Part shown: one piece after another, positions 16,055 through 23,041 of the stretch
Layout: each line of letters opens with the position of its first letter
How positions within the stretch are numbered: position 1 is the stretch's first letter
Program-made: the position numbers and the translations under genes
Assembly (NCBI GenBank): GCA_002413045.1
Contig: DHWF01000028.1
Span: forward strand, 1 to 64,000
DNA from: Chloroflexi bacterium UBA5189
GTDB taxonomy: Bacteria; Chloroflexota; Limnocylindria; Limnocylindrales; CSP1-4
Length of the DNA stretch: 64,000 nucleotides
Direction: 5' to 3'
The notes under the pieces: generated by a model
Seen by the model: the letters and a program-made list of their open reading frames with translations, nothing else
The model's database searches: none
What the model was told of the DNA's origin: nothing

Positions 16055-17305
16055 CTACCGCCACGCGAAGAGTGACTTGTTCTTGGCCGCGCCCTTGCCG
16101 GCCTTCTCGGCCGGCCTGGGTGTCGCCGACGACGGTGCCGGACCGGTCACCGCCGCGGCCAGCCGCTGGATGTCCTGTGACACCTGGGCCTCGCGATTGC
16201 TGAGGAAGAACGGCACGCCGCGGTTCAGTGCGTATACGACGCTGCGGCCGTCGCTGACGATCGTATGGTCCACCTTGCGCCCGATCGAGTGCTCGACGTC
16301 CGCGACCCGGATGCCGAGGGTCGAGTCCGCGCGGTTCAGGACGAGCCGGATCTTCTCCGGTCCGTAGCCGAGCTGCTCGCAGACCTCGAGGAACAGGCGC
16401 ATGTTCTTCACGCTGGTGATTTCGAGGGTGAGCAGCGTCAGGATCAAATCTGCCTCGTCGAGGACAGCAAGCGTCGCTTCGTTGAAGCTGGACGGGCAGT
16501 CAACGACGACCAGGTCATGGTCGCGGCGGAGCCGCTGGAGCACACGCCGGACCGCGGCCGGGCCGATGAGCTCGGCCTGCTCTGGCGACGGCGGGGCCAG
16601 CAGGACCCGGACGCCGGATGAGTGCGTGATCATGAACGTGTCCAGTGACTCGACCTCGTCCGCCTGGAGCTCGCCGGCGAGATCCGCGATGGACTTGTTG
16701 CGCGGGTTGAGGTTAAGCAGCACGCCGACGTCGCCGAACTGGAACGACGCGTCGACCAGCGCGACCCGCTTGCCCATCTGGGCAACCGCGACGGCGAGGT
16801 TGACCGCGATGGTCGTCCGGCCGACGCCGCCCTTCGGGCTGAAGACCGCCGCAACGGAAGCGGGCTCGCCGCTTTCGTTGCTGGTCTGCGGGTTCTGGGC
16901 GACGGGCGCGTACCGGCTGAGCTTTTCCTTCTCGCGCGACCAGACCTGGCGGATCGACGCGGTCAGCTCGTCGGAGCTGAACGGCTTCACGAGGAACTCG
17001 CGCGCGCCGGCCAGCATGGAGCGGCGGAGATAGTCCGCCTCGCCCTGGACGGACATCATGATCACGGCGGCGGTCGGGACGTCCGCGGCGAGCTTCTCGG
17101 TCGCGGTGATCCCGTCCATGCCGGGCATGTTGATGTCCATCAGGACGACGTCCGGCCGGAGCCGTGTCGCCATCTCGATCGCCTCGGGGCCACCCGCGGC
17201 AGCCCCAACGACCTCGACGTCGCTCTCGAAGCCGAGCAGCTTCGACAGGTGGTCCCGGGTCTCCGGGATGTCGTCGACGATCAGGACCTTGATTCGATCG
17301 GTCAT
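16055..17305 (-). CDS. tadZ: TadZ/CpaE: receiver domain fused to MinD-like ATPase
   Basis: A 416-residue pilus localisation protein. Residues 1-120 form a receiver domain with a full set of phospho-acceptor residues: Asp11/Asp12, Asp57 (LMDINMPG), Ser85 and Lys107 (VKPF). Many TadZ proteins have a degenerate receiver; this one looks competent. Residues 145-385 form a SIMIBI ATPase with the deviant Walker A FSPKGGVGRTT and the Walker B region DLVVVDCPSSFNE. In the family TadZ places the pilus machine at a cell site. It lies between cpaB and tadA. The partner kinase is unknown; the kinase genes at 19.3-22.6 kb are candidates. Confidence 0.93.
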   Translation of the reverse strand: MTDRIKVLIVDDIPETRDHLSKLLGFESDVEVVGAAAGGPEAIEMATRLRPDVVLMDINMPGMDGITATEKLAADVPTAAVIMMSVQGEADYLRRSMLAGAREFLVKPFSSDELTASIRQVWSREKEKLSRYAPVAQNPQTSNESGEPASVAAVFSPKGGVGRTTIAVNLAVAVAQMGKRVALVDASFQFGDVGVLLNLNPRNKSIADLAGELQADEVESLDTFMITHSSGVRVLLAPPSPEQAELIGPAAVRRVLQRLRRDHDLVVVDCPSSFNEATLAVLDEADLILTLLTLEITSVKNMRLFLEVCEQLGYGPEKIRLVLNRADSTLGIRVADVEHSIGRKVDHTIVSDGRSVVYALNRGVPFFLSNREAQVSQDIQRLAAAVTGPAPSSATPRPAEKAGKGAAKNKSLFAWR

Positions 17306-17327
17306 TGGAGTCGCGTGGCCAGTGCTG

Positions 17328-18194
17328 CTACTTGAGCGGGGTGGGGATGGGGACCTGGACGATCTCGGGCGGCAGCACGCCGTACTTGTCCACGAGCGTC
17401 TTCAGGATGACGCCGGTGGTCTCCACGGTGACGCCGGCATCGGCGGGCGAGCGCAGGACCACGTCCAGCGTGCCGGTCGTGCGGGCGAAGAGGAGCACCT
17501 CGGCCTGCGCCGGAGTGACGGCGAGGATGAGCAGCTTCTGCACGGTGAGGTCGACCGCAGGCGCCGCGGAGGGAGCCGGCTGGCCATTGGCCGCGGCGGG
17601 CGCAGGCGGTGCGGGCTGCTCCACCACGCCGATGATCTGGACGTCCTCGAGCAGGGTCGGCATCTTGATGCTCAGCGGGTTGATGCCGGCAACCACGGTG
17701 ATCGAGCCGTCATTGAGGACCTGCACCACCGGGAATGCGTCTCCACGCAGGCTGATGACCAGGTCCACGGTGTCGCCCGTGTCGACCAGGTTGGCCACGC
17801 CCGTGAGCTGGTTCACCGCGATCGTGATCGCGCGCTTGCCGGTCGGGACGGTGAGCGGCACGGCGCGGTTCTGGAAGTCGCTGGAATGGACCTGCGCACC
17901 CGCCACGAGGGCGGTCCGCGTCGTCTTGCCGATGGCCTGCGAGGGGTCACCAAAGACGTTCGCGTCACGCACGTTCACCGGGAGGGTCTTCAGGGTGAGC
18001 ATGTCCGTCGTGACCACGGTGCCGAGCGGGATGTCCGTCAGCGCCTCCAGGGTTGGGAGCTGCACCGGGGCAGTCGCCACTGGAACGTTGCTCGTGCCAC
18101 CACCACCACCGCCCCCCAGGAAGAGGACGACGACGAACGTCATCGCGGCCAGAAAAACGCCGAGCAGCAAGACGAGCCGACTGGTCCGTCGCAC
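17328..18194 (-). CDS. cpaB: Flp pilus assembly protein CpaB/RcpC
   Basis: A 288-residue SAF-domain protein with an N-terminal membrane anchor (LVLLLGVFLAAMTFVVVLFL) and a seven-Gly stretch. The SAF domain follows (IPLGTVVTTDMLTLKTLPVN), then RcpC-type domain pieces AITIAVNQLTGVANLVDTGD and VDLVISLRGD, and a Pro/Ala-rich linker before a last module. In diderms CpaB helps the secretin; no secretin gene is seen here, so it may act at the wall. It starts at GTG 18194 with GGGAGG upstream. It is separated from the last pilin gene by 209 bases containing hairpins. Confidence 0.9.
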   Translation of the reverse strand: MRRTSRLVLLLGVFLAAMTFVVVLFLGGGGGGGTSNVPVATAPVQLPTLEALTDIPLGTVVTTDMLTLKTLPVNVRDANVFGDPSQAIGKTTRTALVAGAQVHSSDFQNRAVPLTVPTGKRAITIAVNQLTGVANLVDTGDTVDLVISLRGDAFPVVQVLNDGSITVVAGINPLSIKMPTLLEDVQIIGVVEQPAPPAPAAANGQPAPSAAPAVDLTVQKLLILAVTPAQAEVLLFARTTGTLDVVLRSPADAGVTVETTGVILKTLVDKYGVLPPEIVQVPIPTPLK

Positions 18195-18403
18195 GAATTA
18201 GGTCCCTCCCCGGATTAGGTCACGCTGTGACAGGTGGCACCACTCTAGCACCGGGCAATTGCCGGGCGACTATACGAATGGGCTAGGACGACTGGCAAGA
18301 TTCAGAAAGATCGCGCGCATGGTGCAAGGCGCCGCGCAAGGTCCCGGAACGTCGACGACCCGTCCGGTGGACGGGCCGTCTGCACGTGTACTCGGAGCCG
18401 ACG
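18195..18403 (-). other. Intergenic leader between pilin A and cpaB
   Basis: This 209-base gap holds the strong hairpin at 18354-18380 and a weaker palindrome around GGCAATTGCC near 18250. The ribosome site of cpaB lies at its end. It could separate abundant pilin message from the rest of the operon. No gene is visible on either strand. Confidence 0.45.
18354..18380 (-). terminator. Hairpin after pilin A
   Basis: A 12-bp stem with one A-C mismatch and a three-base loop, 23 bases past the pilin A stop. There is no T-run after it, so partial termination or protection of the pilin mRNA end is more likely than a full stop. Confidence 0.55.
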
Positions 18404-18577
18404 CTACATGGAGCCCCCGACGATGCTGAGCTTGTCGCTGATCTGGCTGCCGAGGAAGATGAGGGCGAGGATCGCCACGATGGCAATCAACGCGAGGATG
18501 AGTGCATATTCCGCGAGGCCTTGGCCCGCCTGCCGGGTCACTGCTGACCACAGCCGGTGGAGCCGCTGAAGGACCAT
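18404..18577 (-). CDS. Flp-type pilin A
   Basis: A 57-residue type IVb (Flp) prepilin. The leader (residues 1-18) ends in RQAG, cleavage is expected after Gly18, and the mature part begins QGLAEYALIL with Glu at +5 and Tyr at +6 as in Flp pilins. A single hydrophobic helix (ALILALIAIVAILALIFLG) and a short polar tail ending VGGSM follow. AAGGAGG (18587-18593) lies nine bases upstream of the ATG. It is the most divergent of the three pilins: the tail is SQISDKLSIVGGSM rather than TQVS-ILSTVGGSV. It is a substrate for a prepilin peptidase not encoded in this window. Confidence 0.9.
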   Translation of the reverse strand: MVLQRLHRLWSAVTRQAGQGLAEYALILALIAIVAILALIFLGSQISDKLSIVGGSM

Positions 18578-18623
18578 CTCGCTTCACCTCCTTTCCGTTG
18601 CGGTGAGGCGGTCTGAGAAGCAG

Positions 18624-18655
18624 GGACCGCCGGGGCACGAAGGCACCGGCGGTCC
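18624..18655 (-). terminator. Hairpin after pilin B
   Basis: A perfect 10-bp stem (GGACCGCCGG at 18624-18633 with CCGGCGGTCC at 18646-18655) and a 12-base loop, 25 bases past the pilin B stop and before the pilin A ribosome site. There is no T-tract. It is probably an mRNA-stabilising or attenuating element. Confidence 0.6.
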
Positions 18656-18680
18656 ACTGCTGATCTGGTATCGACGAGTC

Positions 18681-18857
18681 CTAGACGGAACCGCCGACGG
18701 TGCTAAGGATCTTGCTGACCTGGGTACCCAGGAAAATCAGCGCGATGATCGCCACGATGGCGATGAGGGCAAGGATCAGCGCGTACTCCGCGAGGCCCTG
18801 GCCTTCCTCGTCGTCACGATGCAGGAAGTTGATGATGGCTGTGTAAATCGACAGCAT
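18681..18857 (-). CDS. Flp-type pilin B
   Basis: A 58-residue Flp prepilin. The leader ends DDEEG, cleavage is expected before QGLAEYALIL, and the mature part has 39 residues. I chose the ATG at 18857, since AAGGAGG lies 11 bases upstream; a GTG at 18869 overlaps that ribosome site and is unlikely. The mature sequence differs from pilin C at one position only, Lys in QVSKILS against Gly in QVSGILS. Such tiny pilins form the bulk of the adhesive Flp fibre. Confidence 0.92.
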   Translation of the reverse strand: MLSIYTAIINFLHRDDEEGQGLAEYALILALIAIVAIIALIFLGTQVSKILSTVGGSV

Positions 18858-18937
18858 TGGGTTTGCCACCTCCTTTCTTCAGTGATCCCCATCCCCCGAA
18901 CGAGATCCCTCTGCCCCGGGAAAGGAGTCGGTGCGGA

Positions 18938-18967
18938 ACCGTAGTGGTCGGTACCGGCGCTTGTCAA
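18938..18967 (-). promoter_or_regulatory. Candidate promoter upstream of pilin B
   Basis: On the minus strand a perfect TTGACA (18962-18967) is followed after 18 bases by TACGGT (18938-18943), which matches a -10 box weakly. It lies between pilin C and pilin B and would allow extra transcription of pilins B and A. Support comes only from the box sequences. Confidence 0.35.
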
Positions 18968-18984
18968 CCAAGCATTGGTACCTT

Positions 18985-19013
18985 GGCTCTCCGTTCCCCT
19001 AGATCGGAGAGCC
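18985..19013 (-). terminator. Hairpin after pilin C
   Basis: A perfect 9-bp stem (GGCTCTCCG at 18985-18993 with CGGAGAGCC at 19005-19013) and an 11-base loop, 14 bases past the pilin C stop. It resembles the hairpins after pilins A and B in position, not in sequence. Confidence 0.6.
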
Positions 19014-19027
19014 TGGATTTCGCACCC

Positions 19028-19198
19028 TTAGACCGAACCTCCGACGGTGCTCAGAATCCCGCTGACCTGGGTACCGAGGAAGATGAGGGCGATGATCGCC
19101 ACGATTGCGATCAGGGCGAGGATCAGCGCGTATTCCGCGAGACCCTGGCCTTTGTCGTCGCGCTGAAGGGCGGCGACGACCCGATGAATCAAGGCCAT
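19028..19198 (-). CDS. Flp-type pilin C
   Basis: A 56-residue Flp prepilin that is first in the pilin triplet as transcribed. The leader ends QRDDKG, the mature part starts QGLAEYALIL and ends STVGGSV, and it is nearly identical to pilin B. GGAGG lies nine bases before the ATG at 19198. A 133-base gap separates it from the kinase gene upstream, so the pilus operon probably has its own promoter there, though I could not find a clean one. Confidence 0.92.
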   Translation of the reverse strand: MALIHRVVAALQRDDKGQGLAEYALILALIAIVAIIALIFLGTQVSGILSTVGGSV

Positions 19199-19331
19199 GT
19201 GTGCGTGCCTCCGATGCTTGTGCCGCCGACTAGGGCTGGCGGCTAAACGGCACCATATCGTGCTTGCGCCGATTTGGCGTATGGCCCATTGGTCCTACTC
19301 CGTCGCGCAGGATCCGCCGCCAGCTGGCGCG

Positions 19332-20570
19332 TCAGGCGGGTGCCGCCGCTCCGGCCCCGGCGTCTGCCTCGACCGCGTTCGCGGGGATGTCCACGATCAG
19401 GTGCAGGCGCGCACCATCATCGAGCATCTCGGCCGTGACCCCGAGGATGCGGGCGCGGGAGGAGATGTCGCGCCAGGCCTGGTCGGGGAGCCGCGACAGG
19501 CTGGCGATCCGCGCCGCCTCCAGCGCCTCGTGGTAGGTCCTGCGGCGCTCGCCGACCATCTCGGCAAGGGCGGGTGGCAGCTCGGCGCCTTCCGGCGGGA
19601 GCTCCGGGTCCGGCACGGCAACGGGCTCCTTGCCGGCGGTCAGCTCGACCTCGAGGCGCTCGCCCCAGTCGAGGTGGAGCGAGAGACGGTCTGGCTTCCG
19701 CGCGACGTGCGCGGCGAGGGCGTCGTCCAGCATGCGGAACAGGCCGCTCTCGAGCTCGACCGCCAGCCGGCGATCGACGCCGACCGATTCGAAGTCCACG
19801 GTCACGCCGACGCGGCTGCCGCGGTCGCGGCTGGACCGCCGGAGCGTAGGCACGAGGCCGAGGTCGTCGAGGACCATCGGACGGACGTCGAAGATGAACG
19901 TCTTCGTGGCGTCGAGCGTCCGCTGGACCATCGCGATCAGCGAGTGGACCTCGGCCGGTGCCTTTTCGGGCGCGAGGGTCATGAGGCGGTCGACGATCTG
20001 CGCCTGCAGGACGATGTTCGTCAGGCTCTGCGCCGGCCCGTCGTGCATCTGGCGGGCGATCTCGCGACGCAGGTCCTCCTGCGCGGTCAGGATCATCCGC
20101 GAGACGCCCAGTGGCATCGGGGCGGCCTCGTCGATGGGCGTGTCGTCGCCGGGCGCGTCGGTGCCGGTTCGCTTTCGGACCTTGTTGGGGAGCCCGGCGA
20201 GGGCGCGCGCCTGGGCGGCGTGGGTGACGATCGCCTCGTGCAGGCGAGCCGCGGACTTGCGCTTGCCCTCGAGCAGGTCGACCTGCGCCTCCATGAGCGC
20301 CGCCCGGCGCGCGACGGCGACGAGCTGGTTGGCCAGCTCGCTGATCTCCTTCGGCGTGATGTTGCCGCCGGAGCCGAGGCGCTCGGCGCCCATGGCGAGC
20401 TTCTCGGCGGCCGCGGTCCGGCGCGCCTCGTGGCGGGACGCCTCGGTCTTGGCCTGGTTGATCAGCAGCTCGATCTCCCCGACCTCGTCGCGGAGGGCGG
20501 CCGCCTCGGCGGTCAGGAGCGTGGCGAGATCGGCGGCCGACGTGACCTCGCCGGCGGGCAGTGCGTCCAC
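19332..20570 (-). CDS. DegS/NarX-type sensor kinase paralogue with degenerate ATPase domain
   Basis: A 412-residue cytoplasmic protein without membrane segments. Residues 20-125 are largely charged helices, probably a coiled coil. The HisKA_3 box is intact: EIARQMHDGPAQSLTN with His176. The ATPase part is not: where the N-box should be, the sequence reads LFRMLDDALAAHVARK, with Ala in place of the Asn, and no DxGxGF box follows before the SSRARILG segment. It therefore probably cannot bind ATP normally and may act as a phosphatase, a scaffold or a phospho-acceptor partner of the kinase at 21.3 kb. It begins at GTG 20570, after the response regulator gene. Confidence 0.82.
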   Translation of the reverse strand: MDALPAGEVTSAADLATLLTAEAAALRDEVGEIELLINQAKTEASRHEARRTAAAEKLAMGAERLGSGGNITPKEISELANQLVAVARRAALMEAQVDLLEGKRKSAARLHEAIVTHAAQARALAGLPNKVRKRTGTDAPGDDTPIDEAAPMPLGVSRMILTAQEDLRREIARQMHDGPAQSLTNIVLQAQIVDRLMTLAPEKAPAEVHSLIAMVQRTLDATKTFIFDVRPMVLDDLGLVPTLRRSSRDRGSRVGVTVDFESVGVDRRLAVELESGLFRMLDDALAAHVARKPDRLSLHLDWGERLEVELTAGKEPVAVPDPELPPEGAELPPALAEMVGERRRTYHEALEAARIASLSRLPDQAWRDISSRARILGVTAEMLDDGARLHLIVDIPANAVEADAGAGAAAPA

Positions 20571-20607
20571 CGAAATGCTCGGTTCGGCGCTGGCGTTCGC
20601 GACGACC

Positions 20608-21339
20608 TCAGTCCTCCGGCATCTTGATCCAGCCCTGGCGCATCGCGTAGACGACGGCCTGGGTCCGGTCGTTGACGGCCAACTTCCGGAGGATCGAGCT
20701 CATGTGGTTCTTGACGGTCTGCTCGCTGATCGACAGCGCGTAGGCGACCTGCTTGTTGGTCATGCCCTGGGCGATGTTGTCGAGGATCTCGACCTCGCGC
20801 GGGGACAGCGGCGCGAAGATCGGCTGGGCCTCCTGTCCGTAGACGGCCAGCTCGCGGAACTCCTTGAGCACGCGCGACGCGACGGCCGGCTTCGAGAAGA
20901 CCTTGTCGTTGATCAGGAACTCGCCCTGCGAGACGCGCCGGATCACGTGGACCAGGTCGTCCGGGCTGATGTCCTTGATGACGAACGCGGCGGCGCCGGC
21001 CTTGATCGACGCGAAGAGTGATTCCTCGTCCTCGTCCTGGGCCATGACGATGACCGCGGTCGCGGGGAACTCGCGCCGGATGCGCTGGGTGGTCTCGAGG
21101 CCTCCCGGCGCCGGCAGCGACAGGTCCATCAGGACGATGCTGGGTGATACGACGCCGGCCATCTCGATGGCGGCCCGCCCGTCGGCGGCCTCGCCGACGA
21201 CCTCGAAGTCGCGCTCGCGCCCGAGGACGTTGGTGATGCCGCCTCGGAAGAGTGCGTGGTCGTCGACGACGAGGATGCGGATCTTGTCCGCAGCGATGCC
21301 GCCTCGCCGGCGCTCGCCGCCTTCGGTCTCGGCTGTCAT
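20608..21339 (-). CDS. NarL/DegU-family response regulator
   Basis: A 243-residue response regulator. The receiver domain (residues about 19-140) has Asp26/Asp27, phospho-acceptor Asp72 in VLMDLSLPAP and the conserved Lys in FVIKDIS. The LuxR-type HTH (about 175-237) reads LSPREVEILDNIAQGMTNKQ and then SEQTVKNHMSSILRKL. It probably activates or represses genes after phosphorylation by the kinase encoded just upstream, to which it is coupled by a TGATG overlap. The adjoining pilus operon is a likely target by position only. Confidence 0.93.
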   Translation of the reverse strand: MTAETEGGERRRGGIAADKIRILVVDDHALFRGGITNVLGRERDFEVVGEAADGRAAIEMAGVVSPSIVLMDLSLPAPGGLETTQRIRREFPATAVIVMAQDEDEESLFASIKAGAAAFVIKDISPDDLVHVIRRVSQGEFLINDKVFSKPAVASRVLKEFRELAVYGQEAQPIFAPLSPREVEILDNIAQGMTNKQVAYALSISEQTVKNHMSSILRKLAVNDRTQAVVYAMRQGWIKMPED

Positions 21340-22592
21340 CAGCTCTCCTCCCCAGGGATCGGCATGCCCATTGCACCCGGCGGGATCGTCATGCGGACGG
21401 CGGTCCCGAGATTCGGGCTAGAGCGTACTTCGAATCTTGCACCGATCAGCTCGGCGCGTTCTCGCATGAATTGCAGCCCGAACGATCGACGCCCGTTGAC
21501 CGGCGGATCGTCGGCATCGAAGCCCTTGCCGTCGTCGCGAACCTCGACGACCCAGCCGCCGTATTCACGGACCATCCGGACGCGGATCGTGGTCGGGTGG
21601 GCGTGCTTGCGCGCGTTCTGGAGCGCCTCCTGGATCACCCGCAGCGCCACGACCTCGACGGTCTCGGGCAGGTTGTCGAGTCGCTCGTCGAGCTCCACGA
21701 CCACCGGCACCGAGAGGGCCGTCGCGATCTGGTCGGCCGCCTCGTGGATGGCACCGCCGAGGCCGAGGTCGGCGAGCAGCGGCGGACGCAGCTGGCTCAG
21801 GTACGCGCGGACCCCTCTGAGCTCGCGGGTCAGGACCTCGCGCAGCTGCTTGAGCTCGGCGCGGGCGAGTCGCTCGTCGCGATCGAGCAGGCGCTGGACC
21901 ACCTCGACCTGGAAGATGGCGTTGGACAGGGCCTGCGCGGGTCCGTCGTGGACCTCGCGGGCGAGCCGGCTCCGCTCCTGTTCCTGGGCCTCCACGATGC
22001 GCATCTGGGCATCCGCGGCCGACGGGGGGCCGCTCGGGTCGGAGACGAGGGAGGTGTCCTCGCGAGCGAGGAAGAGCCACGCATTCTCGAGACTCTTCGC
22101 AGCCAGGTCGATCCGCCCGAGGACCGATCGCTCCACACCCACTTCGCGGCCAGCCATGGCCTGGTCCGTGTCGTTCTGGTTGGTGGCGCCGCTCCCGGTT
22201 GCTGCGAGGGTTCGCAACGCCTCCCACCGCTCGACCTTCTCGAGGTACGCGGCGCGATACCGCTCCCGGACGTCGCGGAGGGCGTTCGCGCCACCGGAGA
22301 CTGCCGCCTGCGCCTCGTCGAGGAGTGCCGCCAACGGGTCGTCGTGGATCAGGTTCGATTGATGCGTGGGGGCGTGCGTCGGGGCCGCTTCGGGCCCGTT
22401 GCCGGCCTCGCCCCGGTTGCCGTTCAGCGGCTTCGCGGCGTTCGCGGCGTTCGCGGCCTCGCGGGGCGGCGTCGATCGGCGAGCCACCGGCCGCGGTCCA
22501 CTCGTGGAATCGGGCCCGGATGCGCTCGCGCGGGGCGTCCCCGAGGGCGCCAGTCGCGCTCGAAACGCCCGGCTACCCGCCTCGCTTGTCAT
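21339..22592 (-). CDS. Cytoplasmic NarX/DegS-type sensor histidine kinase
   Basis: A 417-residue kinase without membrane helices. Residues 1-80 are low-complexity (Ala/Pro/Arg), 80-200 are an unassigned helical sensor region, and HisKA_3 has LAREVHDGPAQALSN with His215. The HATPase_c domain is complete: VIQEALQNARKHAHP (N-box), VRDDGKGFDADD (G1) and FGLQFMRERAELIGA. The ATG at 22592 is preferred; longer in-frame versions run into the upstream region. A minus-strand TATACT (22601-22606) eight bases before the ATG could mean near-leaderless transcription. The stop is shared with the response regulator start. The signal sensed is unknown. Confidence 0.9.
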   Translation of the reverse strand: MTSEAGSRAFRARLAPSGTPRASASGPDSTSGPRPVARRSTPPREAANAANAAKPLNGNRGEAGNGPEAAPTHAPTHQSNLIHDDPLAALLDEAQAAVSGGANALRDVRERYRAAYLEKVERWEALRTLAATGSGATNQNDTDQAMAGREVGVERSVLGRIDLAAKSLENAWLFLAREDTSLVSDPSGPPSAADAQMRIVEAQEQERSRLAREVHDGPAQALSNAIFQVEVVQRLLDRDERLARAELKQLREVLTRELRGVRAYLSQLRPPLLADLGLGGAIHEAADQIATALSVPVVVELDERLDNLPETVEVVALRVIQEALQNARKHAHPTTIRVRMVREYGGWVVEVRDDGKGFDADDPPVNGRRSFGLQFMRERAELIGARFEVRSSPNLGTAVRMTIPPGAMGMPIPGEES

Positions 22593-22600
22593 CGGGGCCG

Positions 22601-22606
22601 AGTATA
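22601..22606 (-). promoter_or_regulatory. Candidate -10 box of the kinase operon
   Basis: TATACT on the minus strand ends eight bases before the kinase ATG. No good -35 is seen. If it is used, the message would start within a few bases of the ATG. Confidence 0.3.
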
Positions 22607-22756
22607 GGTTCGGGTCATGGGACCTCCGTAGCCCAATGGTCCCGCACCCACCCGGACCACCCGGTACCACCTCGCAAGTCGAGCCCGTTCCGGCCCCGGC
22701 AGGCCGCCGCGAGCCGGTTGGCTGCGCGATCCGCACCAACCGACGCCGGAAGTTCA

Positions 22757-22985
22757 CGGGGCGATCTTTTTCAGGGGTCTGGCGGGCACTTCGTCTCAGG
22801 GCGCCCTCGGTGGCCTAGGAACGCGGCGCGGCCCCTGCACATTCACGATCGCCGAGGCCCCGACCGAGCACGAATTGGCCGCCCGTCCAACGGCCGCCGC
22901 CAGGCCGCCGGCCGCCAGACCACGAAATCGCCCGATAAGTGCCAGAAAAGATCGCCGGGCGATCATCGGCAAGCAATCCGCCGCC
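22757..22985. repeat. Inverted-repeat element, copy 1
   Basis: The element occupies much of the 449-base gap between the kinase operon and the XRE/nuclease-like gene. Its left arm GATCTTTTTCAGGGGT (22763-22778) is identical to that of copy 2 at 59364-59379. Its right arm (about 22941-22985) contains CCAGAAAAGATCGCC, then GCGATCATCG, then GCAATCCG, matching copy 2 with few changes. The two arms are imperfect reverse complements of each other, so the element could fold into one large hairpin. The centre is GC-rich and not conserved between copies. The remainder of the gap (22607-22756 and 22986-23041) shows nothing I can name. Confidence 0.7.
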
Positions 22986-23041
22986 CGGAGGCGCCCGCCA
23001 CTGCTTGAACCCGCCCGAATCAAGAAGGGAGCCGACACGTA

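Noticed and set aside
18284..18310. A possible third fragment of the repeat arm (CAGAAAGATCGC)
   Set aside because: Only about 12 bases match, with no matching partner arm near it; chance cannot be excluded.
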